64,000 bases of DNA from Strongylocentrotus droebachiensis (lineage: Eukaryota > Echinodermata > Echinoidea > Camarodonta > Strongylocentrotidae): contig JAVYIG010000639.1 of the NCBI GenBank assembly GCA_035222895.1, forward strand, positions 124,001-188,000. The letters are read 5' to 3'. A model generated the notes under the pieces. It was not told the origin of the DNA. It saw nothing but the letters and a program-made list of their open reading frames with translations, and did no database searches. The position numbers were made by a program, and so were the translations under genes. Of this stretch, positions 35,660-47,200 are shown in pieces (the stretch's first letter is position 1; every line of letters starts with the position of its first letter).

Positions 35660-36201
35660 GTGAGTTGTTTTCATTAGTATAAACCAACATGTTTAGGAGG
35701 TTATGGTTTTCCTCTTGTTATCTTTACAGAGTTTGTATAATGTTAGGACATAACAGAACTTGTAACTTGTATTCACTGGTCATGTTGTCTATCTTGCCTT
35801 ATATTGATTCATTTCAATAATTCAAACAATGATTTTATTTTTTTGTATACCACTTGTATTTAATTATGATAATGCTGATAATGATGAAATATTGCTCAAA
35901 GCCCCTCGCCAAAGTATTATTGGATTCTCCCTAATGAAACATGTCATTTGAAAACAAAGTATATTTGTGGCTATGAAAAGTATTTCCATAGGTACAATGA
36001 AATAGGAGATGTTACTTAATTCACAAATCTTGATTAATGGATTTATTATAATTAATTCATCAGACCAACGAAATTTAAGGGCTAAATTAGGAAACCTTTT
36101 AATTAACCTTATAAACAGTCCAGCATAAAAATTTGCCAGCTCTAATCCTGCAATTTTTCATTCCGAAATGTTAATTGAAGAATTTGTATTGATTTTTAAA
36201 G

Positions 36202-36479
36202 GTGCCTGAACACAAGACATGCACCTCATTTGGCAGGGCAGAAGTAATTCTTGACCCCTGCGAGTATGGGCTGTTTGACTCATATTTTATAAGTTTGTCC
36301 GACCAGTGTACGAACATGCAGAAGAAGATGGTGATGGTGATGATCAATGGCCCTTCTTCATCCAGACCAATGGTGCTCCATTGAAAAAACCGTCTCCGGA
36401 ACTTCAGAAAAGCTGGGTAAGGTGGGGGTATAATAGCACCATCAGTACAAGAGCAATCAGGAAGACGGTGGCAACAATG
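36202..36479 (+). pseudogene. Recombinase exon with catalytic Lys and second Arg
   Basis: VPEHKTCTSFGRAEVILDP carries the beta-hairpin Lys at 36214-36216. After a one-base loss near 36291 the frame continues FVRPVYEHAEEDGDGDDQWP, then LQKSWVRWGYNSTISTRAIR and KTVATM. The second catalytic Arg is at 36459-36461, in R-A-I-R-K, where bacterial enzymes have H-x-L-R-H. Donor ATG|GTAATT. Confidence 0.65.
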
Positions 36480-36509
36480 GTAATTAATTTTTTTGAAAAC
36501 TATAGATTT

Positions 36510-36760
36510 GTTATGCCTCTGCCTGGAGGCATTATGTTTTCGGGTTGTCCGTCCATCCATCAGTCTCGTTTTCATTCTCGTTCTCGCGATAACTTAAAAA
36601 AGATTTGACGGAACAACTGCAAATTTTGATCATGTATGCACATGGGAGGGACAATGATCTGATTAGATTTTGGGGTCATGTGGTCAAATGTCATAGATTT
36701 TCATTCTCGCGATAACTAAAGAACCAATTGACGGGTAACTTCAAATGTGGATTATACAAT
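36510..36760. repeat. Dispersed repeat in a recombinase-locus intron
   Basis: ATGCCTCTGCCTGGAGGCAT followed by CGGGTTGTCCGTCCATCC, then duplicated phrases ATTCTCGCGATAACT near 36585 and 36706. The same style of sequence is common as a dispersed repeat in marine invertebrates. No coding content. Confidence 0.5.
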
Positions 36761-36907
36761 GTCTTTTAAAAAAGACCATTTTTTCAGTTTTGTATTACAC
36801 AAAGGTCAATTGGTTTTCTTGAATTTTGTTGTTCGATGAGACTAATAGTATGAAATTTCCATTCCTATTTTAAATGTAAGTGTGTTTTTCTATTTTCTTG
36901 CCATCAG

Positions 36908-37059
36908 GCCCGTGACCATCTGACGAATGATCAACGTTCCCACGTTGCTACTTAATGAACCACTCGTTGAAGACTGCAGATACGAATTATGCAGCTCGAT
37001 GGAAAACGGAGCAGAATGTAGAAGCTCAGCATTTGATGAGATCCCTACTGTTAGATGAG
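36908..37059 (+). pseudogene. Recombinase exon with His and nucleophilic Tyr
   Basis: ARDHLTNDQRSHVA, one-base loss near 36949, then YLMNHSLKTADTNYAARWKT. HSLKTADTNY has His (36961-36963) and Tyr (36988-36990) at the same nine-residue spacing as HSxxxTxxxY in XerD/Cre-type recombinases. Donor GAG|GTGAGC. Confidence 0.65.
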
Positions 37060-38849
37060 GTGAGCACATAGACACAATGCTGCTTTTCAGCACTATTTAG
37101 TTCCCCCAAAACAGAGCTGTAATTAAGTATCAAAAGTCTAATGCATATATTTGTTACCATTTGAGAAAATAGCAGGAACATTTATTTGAATTAATACTGC
37201 ATTACAGTATACTACACTGTATTATAAAAAGGTCACCACGCCCATGTGGTATATTAAATTTGTGATTTCTTATTCAGGTGGCATCTGAATGAAGTGATGA
37301 GTATCAAGAACAGTATATTGCATGAATAATTGTTGCACATGGAGTTCAATTCTGTAAATCATGTAATAATACTATTTTATTATTTCTAAAGTTACACAAC
37401 TGCCTTGAAATTTCAAGATAAAAAGTTTTAGACAATTAGTTTTAATTGCATAGTGGGAGAAAATTCTGTAAGAAAGAGCCAATGTATTAGGAAATATTAG
37501 CTGAAGATTTGCTTCCTTTCTCACTCTTATGTTCATGAAGGTACTAAATGAGGAGGAGGAGCCAATACCTGACATGACAGAGGAAGAGTTCTATGAGGAC
37601 GAATCAACCGAGGAGGAAGATGTAGATGGCAATGTATGTATGGCAGTTTATTGCAAAAATACATAAAATTACTTCTCACTTCTGAGGTATTGAGTAATTC
37701 CAATGGAATGTTTTGCACAGGTACTTGATATAAATAACAATTGAATATGTTTTGTAATCAGTTGAGAAATGAAGCCTTCTGAGCATCTGGAGTTCATGGA
37801 TCTTGAGGGGAACTGACTGAAGTCAGTATGACTAAATTTGATTTCAGAGGGCTTTTTGATATCGTCGTGTATTACAAAAAAAATGTCAAATTTAACCCTA
37901 TATACATGTAGATAAGGCTATTTAAAAACTGCATAGCCTGAGGGCGTTTCTGTTTGACACCGTTGCGTAGAAGAGCGTGGAAGATTCTTAAGTCGTCCAG
38001 CAGCATGCACTCCATTCATAGACAGCTAAGATATGCACTACACATCATGTGCGGGAACGAGCTGAGCCTGATCTAATCTAAAGGGGAAAACAATGAAGTA
38101 CATAAGGAAAGAGAAGAGGAAATAGAGTTTATTGTATTTCTTTGTTTTTCCTTTGATCTATCCTCTCCCCTTCCTTTATGTATTTCTTTTTTCTTCCTTC
38201 CATCAATCTACATTTCTTTGTTTTATCTTGTACTTTATGCTCTCCCGTTATGTTGAAAGGATACATGAAATCAGGTTTTTGAGGAATTTTGGATCCGACG
38301 TGCAAGTACAAAATTATGCATAGCTTTAGAACCCCATGCCTGGGCGTCACAAATTTGGTCTCAAAAGATGCATAGGACAAAAGTCCTGAAAATTTAGTGA
38401 GAGATATTTTTGTGTTAAAAAATGTTGAGGGGGATGCTAATTTAGCCTCCCCTCGGGCTGCATGTATATAGGGTTAAACTTTCATTCAACCTTCCATGAC
38501 TCCTTGATTCTTCATGCAGACGTGTCCAAGAGATAGGGGAGAGTCATCCTCAAGACCAGAGAAAAACAAGGCATTCAAAGTCCAACCAAAGACAGCAGTA
38601 AGTGTAGCTTTTTAGCCATACATTAAATTATGCATTCATTAAATCACTACTATTTTTACTTGGTCGTGTCTGAAAATATGTGGCACACTGAGAACAATTT
38701 GCTGCAAAAATATAAATTGTTCATGTTTTCATTACTTTGTTTTGCCCATAATGAATCTATGCTTTGCAGATGTTCACAAGTTCTTTCTCTGTGACTGTAC
38801 TGCATAAGTGGAAAGTCATCAGGAAAATCTGGCTTTACAAATTATTCCA

Positions 38850-39118
38850 GTAATAATAATAATCTTTTAAAGTCCACTCCAAATTTTATTAAGTTAAACC
38901 GAAAATGGAAATTCTTTTTGACCAATTGATCGTGAGCCCGGCAGCCACTGAGCAGCGCCAGATCGACGTTGCTCTATCCCTTATTGATGAACGCCAAACA
39001 AGGTAGCACCAACTCCCGTCTTTTAACGTCTTTTGGTATGACGCCGCCGGGGTTCGAACCGACGACCTCCAAGTTGTGAGGCAGACGCTCTACTGACGCT
39101 CTACTGTATTGGTGTAAT
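38850..39118 (-). mobile_element. tRNA-derived SINE
   Basis: On the complement, GTAGAGCGTCTGCCTC (A-box side) and GGTTCGAACCCC (B-box) form the head. The body includes GATCGTGAGCCCGGCAGCC on the plus strand, shared with 32943-33068. An ATT tail lies at about 38851. Confidence 0.75.
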
Positions 39119-39524
39119 GAAGGGCATACCTGTACATCATCTCCAAAAATAACACTACATTGTGTAATCAGAGATATGTGTGGCAGTAATAGTAATTCCT
39201 GAAACGATTAAACAGGATTTTTTTTAGGGGGGTTATATGTTATAACATTTCAGCCAAATTCATCTACTTCCCAATTTAATCATGTGGTCATGATCATACA
39301 TCTCATCATCATCTTCTTCATCACAGGCTACATAGCTACAGAACTATAAATGCTTCATGACGCTTTGGTCCGGTACAGATGAAACTTCATCATCATCATC
39401 ATCATCATGATACGAGGAGAGGTAGATCCTGTAATCCTTGGTCACTTCTTCAGGGTTGGTTATGTTCTAGAGGTTAACTTATTGCACATGCGCAGATTTT
39501 GGGACGGTTTTGATCATATAAATT

Positions 39525-42500
39525 TTACTCGAATCGCTCAGACCACCAGTGCTTGTCCAGTCTCATCTTGAAGATATCGATGGAGTTCGAGTCAATTATT
39601 TCTTGAGGGAGACTATTCCAGTCGGACACCACTCTGTTGCTGAAAAAGCACTTCCTTATATTTAGACGAGACCTTTCCTTGAAAATCTTTAGAGAGTGTC
39701 CTCGGGTTCGAGTATCGAGTGATAAGGTGAAGAAGTGACTTGGGTCCAGCCTTACTAAGCCCTTTAGTATTTTGAAGACTGTAATGGCATCGCCTCTCCG
39801 TCTCCTATAGTACAAGGAGTGTAGGTCAAAAATCTTTAGCCTGTCTGTGTAGGGAAGTTCTCTTGTCTCTGGCATCATCTTTGTCGCTCTCCTCTGGACC
39901 CTTTCAACTTTGTAGCCATCTTCCTTCCAGCGTGAGTGCCATAGGATGTTACCATATTCCAAGTGTGGTCTTACTAATGTCTTGAATAGGAGGGGTAGAG
40001 TCTTAGTGTCCAGCCTGGTGAAGGTACGTCTTATTATTCCGAGGAGTTGGTTTGCTTTGTTTACTGCCATAGATACATGTTCATGGAACCTAAGTTCGAC
40101 ATCTACTTGTACATCCAGGTCTTTTTCAAGAGTGGATATCTTGACTTCTTCTCCTTTCATGTGGTAATTGACCTTTCTGTTGTTTCTACCCAGGTGAATA
40201 ACTGCACACTTGCTTTGGTTGAAGGGTAGTTGCCACTTCTCAGCCCACAAGTTGAGATTTGTCAGGTCCGTCTGTAGTGATGAGGAGTCTACCTGATTTC
40301 CTACTTCTCTGTATAATTTGGTGTCATCAGCAAAGAGTAGAATCTTGGAGGTAACTCTCTTAGGCAAGTTATTTATGAAGATGACAAACAGAATAGGCCC
40401 AAGGATGCTCCCCTGTGGTATTCCGCTCTTCACCGCAGTCCATGTTGATGTCACTCCATTCATGGCTACTCTCTGCTTTCTACCTTTGAGGAAGGCTCCA
40501 ATCCAAGAAAGTAGTGAATTCACAATTCCATGAGCTTCCAGCTTAAGTAGTAGTCTTTCATGCGGAACTGCATCAAATGCCTTTCTGAAGTCAAGATATA
40601 AAACGTCAATAGGCTGATTGTCGTCAAGAATATTAGACCAATTCTCCATTGCCCACAGAAGTTGTGTCATACATGATCTCCCATTCACAAAGCCGTGCTG
40701 ACATTCAGAGAGGAGTTCGTTTATATCAAAGTATTTCATTACGGCATCTCTAATAATACTTTCGAGCATTTTTCCGATGACTGATGTTAGAGTAACTGGT
40801 CTGTAGTTCTCTACTGCCTTCCTGCTTCCTTTCTTATAGACTGGAGTAACGTTTCCTTGCTTCCAGTCTTCCGGAAGTGATTTCTCCTCCAGTGACCTGT
40901 TGAATAGGACTGACAGGGGTTCCGCCATTTCCTTGGATATTTCTTTCAGCAGTAGGGGATGAATGTTGTCAGGTCCAGCTGATTTATTTCCATTCAGGTT
41001 TTTGAGTTTCTTTTCCACAGTTTCTGGGTTTGTTGTCACTTTATCGATGCAGGAATCATTGTTTAATCTGGTCAATGTTGGTAGGTATTCAAGGTCCTCA
41101 TGAGTGAAGACGCTAGCAAAGTAGGTATTTAATGCCTCAACTTTTTCCTCATCAGTCTGTAGGGGGGTGCCATCACTGCTGATTAAATCTCCAATGCCAG
41201 ATTTTGATTTTCTCTTATGATTTGCATTGTTCTAAAATCCTTTAGGATTTGTACCAATATTGCTGATGAGGTCGTCTTCATGGTCTTTCCTAAGTTGACG
41301 TGTCATTCTTTGAAGGCTGTTGGTAGCTTCTCTGTACATCTTGTTGTTGTGACTACATCTCAATTTTCTATATTTTTCCCAGAGGTGACTTTTCCTCGAA
41401 TGGGGAATAAGAGCTTCTTTAGTCATGTAGATGCTTTTCTTTCTCCTGCCTTTGTGGTGAGCTTTAGGAATACACTCTTCCATTTCATCATATAGCTTCT
41501 TTGTGATCGTTGACCATGTTTCATTGCAGTTTTTATCTTCCAAAAGATCAGTCCAATTTACAGCACTAAGATTTTCTCTCATTTTGATGAAATCTCCTTT
41601 GTACATATTGTATTGATCAGGTCTTTTGCTCTTGTGAGGTTCACTATGAATACTTAAGTCAACATGAAGGCTGCAATGGTCGCTCCTTCCAAGTGGTGGT
41701 CGATGTGAGACTTCCTGGATCATTTCTTCAATGTTTGTAATGACAAGGTCAAGTACATTTGCTGTCTGACCTCCTCGGTATCTGGTAGGGTCCCGAACGT
41801 GCTGGAACATATCTGTGCTTTGCAGTGCATCAAGAAACATGTGTGCTAGGTGATTACTAGGTGCTTCTACGTGCAACTTATCCCAGTCTATTTCTGGAAT
41901 ATTGAAATCTCCAATCAATATTACGTGTGATTCTTGCCTGTACTAATGAGTTCACTTAGAGCAGGGTATGTTAGTTTAAACTAACATACCCTGCTTAGAG
42001 CATCTGAATTTTTTTTTGAGCTTGAAGGGCTGCGGTACAAACATCCAACTAAGAGCTGATCTTTTTTGGACAAGTTTACCTTACACCATGTCGCTTCTTG
42101 AAAGTCGGTAACAATTAACACTTCCGTTGCTTTCAAATCCTTCTTGCTATAAATGGAAACTCCTCTTTTAGCCCCGCTGTCCAGATTTGAGAACATATCA
42201 TATCCTTCAATACTGAATGAGACTGCTGAATGGTTTGTAGTGCTTGATTTCGGTAGAACTACATTTATCATAACAATGTCTGGAATCACCTGTGCTTTTG
42301 CTAGTTGTAACTCTTCCATTTTATTACTAAGCGAGTCAGCATTTGTGTAAAATATAGACAAGTTTGAGGGCTTTGCATGGGTGTGCATGTATGTACTCCG
42401 ACTCACTCCTTCAGTATCCTGTACTTCAGCTTGGGTGGTCAGTCATTGGACGTCCTCCTCTGAACCCCCCACTGCTCCTAACAATTCCACTTCACTGTCA

Positions 42501-43856
42501 CTGCTCTGCCTGCTCATTTCTACGGAAGACTGTGGGTCGGGGGCGTTCTGGTTCCTTCTACTTTCTGCTTGGGTGTTTCTCAGTGTAGAAGCAAGTGCTT
42601 CATTTTCTTCTCCCTTACTCTTTCTTTCTTTTAGGCTTGTTGACCTTTCAGACATTTGGACTACTCTTCCTCGACGTATAATGAGATTGCTCTCACCACC
42701 TTCGCGTCTGAGTTTTAGTTCTTTTCTCAGCTCATATTTTTCCTGACGCTGCATTCGTGTGAGGTCTGGTGATATATAAGTATCTTTCCAATTCTCTGAA
42801 TTTCTGAGACTTCTAGCATTTTCCAATATGTCTCTCTTCCTTCTTGCAGACTCTAGTTCTATTAGTAAGACTCGAGGTTTGGTTTTCTTGTTTTGGTTTT
42901 TTCCGCCCAGTCTAATGGATCTGACTATTTTTGCATTTCGTGCAAAGATCTACCACCATCATATGCTTTTCTACTGGTACTAGGTTCAGGGTAGGTACTT
43001 GCAGACTGGGAGCCAACTGATTTGGAACCATCAGATTCATAGTGGTTTATCCTTACTGCATTGACTTGTCAGGTTAGAATTGGCTACTTCTGCATAGGAC
43101 TTTCTAAGTCTCTTTTCTCCATCAATTACTATGTCCTTCATGGTTTCATGTGCTTGAGAGACAATTTTGCAGACATTTTGACTCAGTTTTTTCTGTATTC
43201 TGCTTGCAATCTCTTCAACATCATGTGATAGCATGGTTTGTGCACCTTTCACCATGTTCACTGCATTCTTTGCTGCTTTCAGGGCTTTATCGTCACAGTC
43301 AACACAGAACCAAGGTAACTGATTGCTCTTGCATGAACTAATGAGTGTGTATGTATCCTCACTCATCTGTTGACAGGTCAAGCATGACCATTTATCACAC
43401 ACTTCACATTCAATCATACGATTTGTCTTCCTCTGGCATTTGGAGCACTTGAAATCTTCGGTGACATTGTCACTAACACTGTTATTATTGGGCTGGTTAA
43501 CTACAGACTTAACTGGTTTCAGCTTTAGATTTGATTGACAACTTCTTACTAGTCTTGGTCTTGGTGTTGGGTTCTTTCTTGTCTTTCTCTAAAGAGAAGT
43601 TCACCACTCTTCGTGCTTTATTTGCTGCTTCTTCTGTTACACGATCTCGTTCTGGATCCCTGGTATCCTGACAGATACTCAACGAGATAGACGCAGGCTG
43701 AGATGTCTCGGACATTTGACTTCCAAGTTCGTCCCGCGCTGATTTTGGCGAGTCAACATCGTCTTCGGATCCAGGCCGAGTCCCCGAGCTGTCAAGCGGC
43801 AATGCTTTTTTATTGAAGGGGGATAGTTTCTTCAGCTTCTTTTGAACTTTCTCCAA
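39525..43856 (-). mobile_element. CR1-type LINE with PHD-like ORF1, degraded
   Basis: Reading from high to low coordinates: ORF1 start (43509-43856, Ser/Lys-rich). Next is a PHD-like zinc finger (FKCSKCQ, then MIECEVCDKWSCLTCQQM, C..CVDC) at 43037-43430. The ORF1 C-terminus follows (42443-42826, with ELKLRREGGESNLIIRRGRV). Then comes AP endonuclease in two pieces (41981-42406 and 41232-41918, containing IGDFNIPEIDW and LGRSDHC), and RT (39525-41075, with [44 protein letters not shown] and FADDT). A PHD-type ORF1 next to EN-RT is characteristic of CR1. At least three frame breaks separate the pieces, so it is dead, though the RT frame is intact. It lies antisense in the intron between the 38520 and 44515 exons. 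Confidence 0.88.
41955..42002. mobile_element. Minimal palindromic insertion in the CR1 endonuclease
   Basis: A perfect 34-bp palindrome at 41961-41994 (GCAGGGTATGTTAGTTT and its complement) is flanked by the direct repeat CTTAGAGCA at 41955-41963 and 41994-42002. It splits the endonuclease frame. It looks like two fused terminal inverted repeats of a DNA transposon with the interior lost. Confidence 0.65.
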
Positions 43857-44044
43857 TGTCAGAATCCACCTAAAATCTCCCCTATTTCAACCAATCTTAC
43901 TCCAAAGAAGCAATATGATGTAAAAGCAGCTAATATTTGCAGTAATATTGATATTTGGCAAAAAGAAATATGCAAAAGCCAGAATTTAAAAGTCCAAAAG
44001 AGAGCTCTGATCAAAAACACGTCCTTCACCGCACGCACGCAATT

Positions 44045-44430
44045 TTTTGTTGTTGATTAGTCAATCACTAGGAACAACCTTAAAACTATCCAGGGAAGGC
44101 AGCAAAGTAAAAGTAGCAAGGGGTAGATTGTTCCAGACGTGTATGGTCCTTGGTAGGAAAGAGTACAAGTTCCTGTCAATTCTGGATTCAATTACATTGT
44201 CTGCTGTCTGCATCAGATGTGAAATGCTGACTTGAATGATTTGCGTTTCTGGGATGAAGCTTGGTTAATGTTATTGGAGATGCTCCCTTGTGGATTAAGT
44301 AGAAATGTCTTAATCTGGCACTAAGTCGTCTCTTGGTTACCTGGTAGACTTTCCCAATCCAGTGTTTATAACATTCCGATGTCACTGGACTTACGGTGGT
44401 AATCATAAACCACAAAACAGGGAAGCACTT
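44045..44430 (-). pseudogene. LINE RT C-terminal fragment
   Basis: The complement reads ECYKHWIGKVYQVTKRRLSA followed by RLRHFYLIHKG, then YSFLPRTIHVWNNLP and SLDSFKV. This is the C-terminal pattern of Jockey/CR1/L2-group RT proteins (RR..ARL..FYKI..G, ...W N.LP....S...FK). Separate from the CR1 copy beside it because both contain this region. Confidence 0.6.
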
Positions 44431-44514
44431 CTTTGAACTTTGTCGAACAGCCGATGTATTTAGTCTGGTTTGGAATAACCTATTGATTACTTCTTTTATT
44501 GTACTTTTATTCAG

Positions 44515-44610
44515 GTAAAGAGAAAATTCATTTTCACGCCAGAAGACAAGTTCGAACTGACCACTAAAGTCAGAGAGAGCATAAGGTACATTTGGAGTAG
44601 AAAGAAAAAG
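44515..44610 (+). pseudogene. Penultimate exon of the recombinase locus
   Basis: Acceptor TTTTATTCAG, donor AAAAAG|GTAAGA. The frame reads VKRKFIFTPEDKFELTTKVR, then ESIRYIWSRKKK, in phase 0 with the exon at 38520 across about 5.9 kb that includes the CR1 insertion. The sequence is intact. Confidence 0.5.
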
Positions 44611-46027
44611 GTAAGAATTTGTGTGGTTGTGAGTAATGTATTATATTTTCTGTAGATTAAGTTTTAAAACCATTCTGGTAATGTTATAACAGAGGGTGAT
44701 AATTTCATGTGAAAATTGTTCAGATTTTACTGTTATTGATTAGAGATCCACATTGTGCACATATAAGCAAATAGATCTCTGGATAGCTAAATAACCATTG
44801 AAAAGTATCTAATTGGCTAATAGGGTTAGATAATTCAATTTAGTTATTTTCTCAATCACAGTATTAACAAAAATCTTAAAATATGAACAAAAGCAAAGTA
44901 GGAAACGATAGGAGGACAATATCTTTTGGAAAGTATTTGTCTGTTATTGTCACTTTCAACTTGGATTTAAAGATAACAAATTACTTGGCGTTGCTGGGAT
45001 TATGAATTAAAATAGAGCTGAGGAAAAGTATTGACAGTAAACAATTCTACGATGAGGTTCGTCACCTTGGAATAGGCAAAGGTAATTAATACTTCAATCG
45101 GCAATCTTCTTTCTGCATTCATGAATTCTTTATCTACTTGTGTCTTCGTATTTCTCCATGTCAGAACCATTCAATGGAATAACTTGCGGAGCGAGACTAC
45201 AGGCATCACTATTTCCTGCGTCATCGTCGTTGGCGTCGTCACAATCATACTGTAATCAATATAACTTTCTATGCATTTGAGGTAGAATCACCAAATTCAT
45301 GCCACAGGTACATCTCTTGAAGCAGCAGGTCAAGTTCGAAAGTGAGTTGGATCTGACCAAGTTCAAAGGTCAAAAGGTCAATGAACTTTCTGTAAAAATC
45401 ACTCACAATATTACTTTCTATGGATTTGAGGTACATGTAGAATCACCAAATTAATATATCACAGTTGCATCTTTTGAAGACAAAGGCTAATAAACTTCAT
45501 TAAAAGCCACTGAACATATAATTTGTGTATCTTTGAGGAGATGAGGCAAGACAACGCTTGGCATTTGCTTTGTATAAGTAATTCAAATAAAACCTTGAGG
45601 TATTCAGTTTAAAAAGTCCAATATTCACACTTCTTTGACTTGAATTAAAAATATTTTATTCATTTTGCACTTTCAGGCAGATATGAGGTCACAAAACGTC
45701 ACATGACTTGGTAACGGTATGGCTGATTTAAAAAAACTTGATGTCAAAAGATTTGCAAGGCATGAAAGAAAAAAGTCTGGAAGTGGCGTTGAGTAAAATG
45801 TGGCGGTTCGCATTTCGCAGCGATAATTGTAGAGGGGGCCATGATGCCCCCCCCCCAGTCTTTTACGGTTAATGTGTGATCTATTTCAGATCTTGCAATG
45901 ATGGAGGCATTAATTTTGACTGCACGAAGTTGAGGATACATGTAGTTTCTCTCTATTTTCTCCAGCCTCACACTGCTCATAAAATAAAGTATTCTCCATG
46001 TGGTTTCACATTTATTTCTACTTGCAG

Positions 46028-46126
46028 AGCTCTGGTAGAATCTGCCCACCTACGATTGTGCTACCTACGCCAAGACATGAGGAGGCTGGATTGAGATTAG
46101 ACGACAAAACTCTACTACAAGACTAA
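46028..46126 (+). pseudogene. Terminal exon of the recombinase locus
   Basis: Acceptor TACTTGCAG. The frame reads SSGRICPPTIVLPTPRHEEA, then GLRLDDKTLLQD and TAA at 46124-46126. It is phase-compatible with the exon ending at 44610. Short terminal exons are hard to prove from sequence alone. Confidence 0.4.
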
Positions 46127-46134
46127 TAGGGATA

Positions 46135-46830
46135 GGTTAAAAAGAAGGGCAGAAATTTGCAACATTTCCGTTTTCGTAGGAATCATATCAATAATTATAG
46201 ACATGTTCTAAAGAAAGATTATTATGTGACAAATATCATTGAACATAAACAAAACCCTACTCAGCTGTGAACAATCTTGAAAGGTCTTAGTGGCAGTAAT
46301 GCCCAATTTTCTGTTGATAAACTTGGAGTAAATGATGAGTATGTTCATAAACCTCTCAAAATAGAAAAAAATCTTAATCATTCATTTGTAAGGTTTTGTG
46401 TTATACCATTGGGTGCTCCCAAGATTTCTGATAATGGTAATGTGCATCATGTTTCTTGTAACCATATTTTTGCTTTTGCGGAAATTGATTCACAGTGTGT
46501 ACTAGAGATTCTTAAAATGCTGGATATTAAAAAGGCAATAGGTATTGATGGATTGGACTCTTAATTACTTAAAGAAGCTGCACCGATTGTGTCATAGCAA
46601 TTGACTCAGATGTTTAATTTTTCAGACAGTTCAGATACCAAATGATTGGAAGACTGCTATTAGTCAAATCAAGCCACAAAAGTGGTGACAAGCAATATAT
46701 AAATAATTATCGCCCGATATTGATTATTCTCATTGTAATGAAGGTTCTCAAAAGAGTGGTTTATGATTCACTTCATGTACTTTTGCAAAAGACAAACACC
46801 CGGTTCAGATGGTCTTCTCATTGAATTTTA
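46135..46830 (+). pseudogene. Degraded LINE RT fragment (CR1/L2-like)
   Basis: Frames 46277-46564 and 46642-46824 read LEILKMLDIKKAIGIDGLDS, LLKEAAPIV, then IPNDWK and YINNYRPILII. These are the pre-palm and first palm motifs of LINE RT (K..G.DG....LK..AP.I, P.DWK, NNYRP). Multiple stops and shifts. Confidence 0.65.
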
Positions 46831-46849
46831 ATAAATGTTATGGAATTGA

Positions 46850-47200
46850 TAATCTTTGCACTTCAATGCGGAGAGGAATTATTACTCTGATACCCCAAAA
46901 AGACAAAAATGTACTCCTTTAGAAAAACTGGCGTCCCATTTCGCTGTTGAATAATGATTACACAATTTTAGCTAAGGTTATTTCTTTCAGGATGAAGGTT
47001 TTAGATTCACTTATTATGAAGATCAGTGTGGTTTTTTGAAGGTCGTTATATTGGAGAGAATATACGTCTGTTTATTGACATCACTGACCTATTGTAAATG
47101 TAATAATATCCCAGGCATTGCATTATGCATAGATTTCGAAAAAGCATTTGACAGAGTAGAATGGAAGTTTTTGTATACAGTGTTACGTAAGTTCATGTAA
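46850..47200 (+). pseudogene. Degraded LINE RT fragment (L1/Tx1-like)
   Basis: The translation includes GIITLIPQKDKN, NWRPISLLNNDYTILAKVIS and, further on, GIALCIDFEKAFDRVEWKFL. LIPKKDK...NWRPISLLN.DYKI..K and FEKAFD.VEW are characteristic of L1/Tx1-clade RT and differ from the fragment before it. Several stops; 5' and 3' truncated. Confidence 0.7.

Larger units (their letters stand above)
29876..46126 (+). pseudogene. Zinc-finger/tyrosine-recombinase gene, decayed
   Basis: Exons reconstructed from splice sites and phase: 29876-30271, 31768-31902, 32629-32789, 33638-34294 (interrupted), 34880-34951, 35494-35659, 36202-36479, 36908-37059, 37541-37633, 38520-38597, 44515-44610 and 46028-46126 (stop TAA). 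In order they encode an acidic low-complexity region, two C2H2 fingers, a core-binding helical domain, a tyrosine-recombinase catalytic domain, an acidic linker (LNEEEEPIPDMTEEEF) and a basic tail. Introns from 35660 onward are all phase 0. One-base frameshifts occur near 31790, 35553, 36291 and 36949. The junction between the third and fourth exons does not keep phase, and a retroelement interrupts the fourth exon. Crypton-type elements and their domesticated relatives carry tyrosine recombinases in animals; this locus resembles that class but has many introns. I do not know a named orthologue. Probably a dead member of a gene or element family. Confidence 0.7.

Noticed and set aside
36306..36608. 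Independent 100-residue protein
   Set aside because: Its first part is the frameshifted continuation of the recombinase exon, and its last part runs into a repeat past the donor at 36480.
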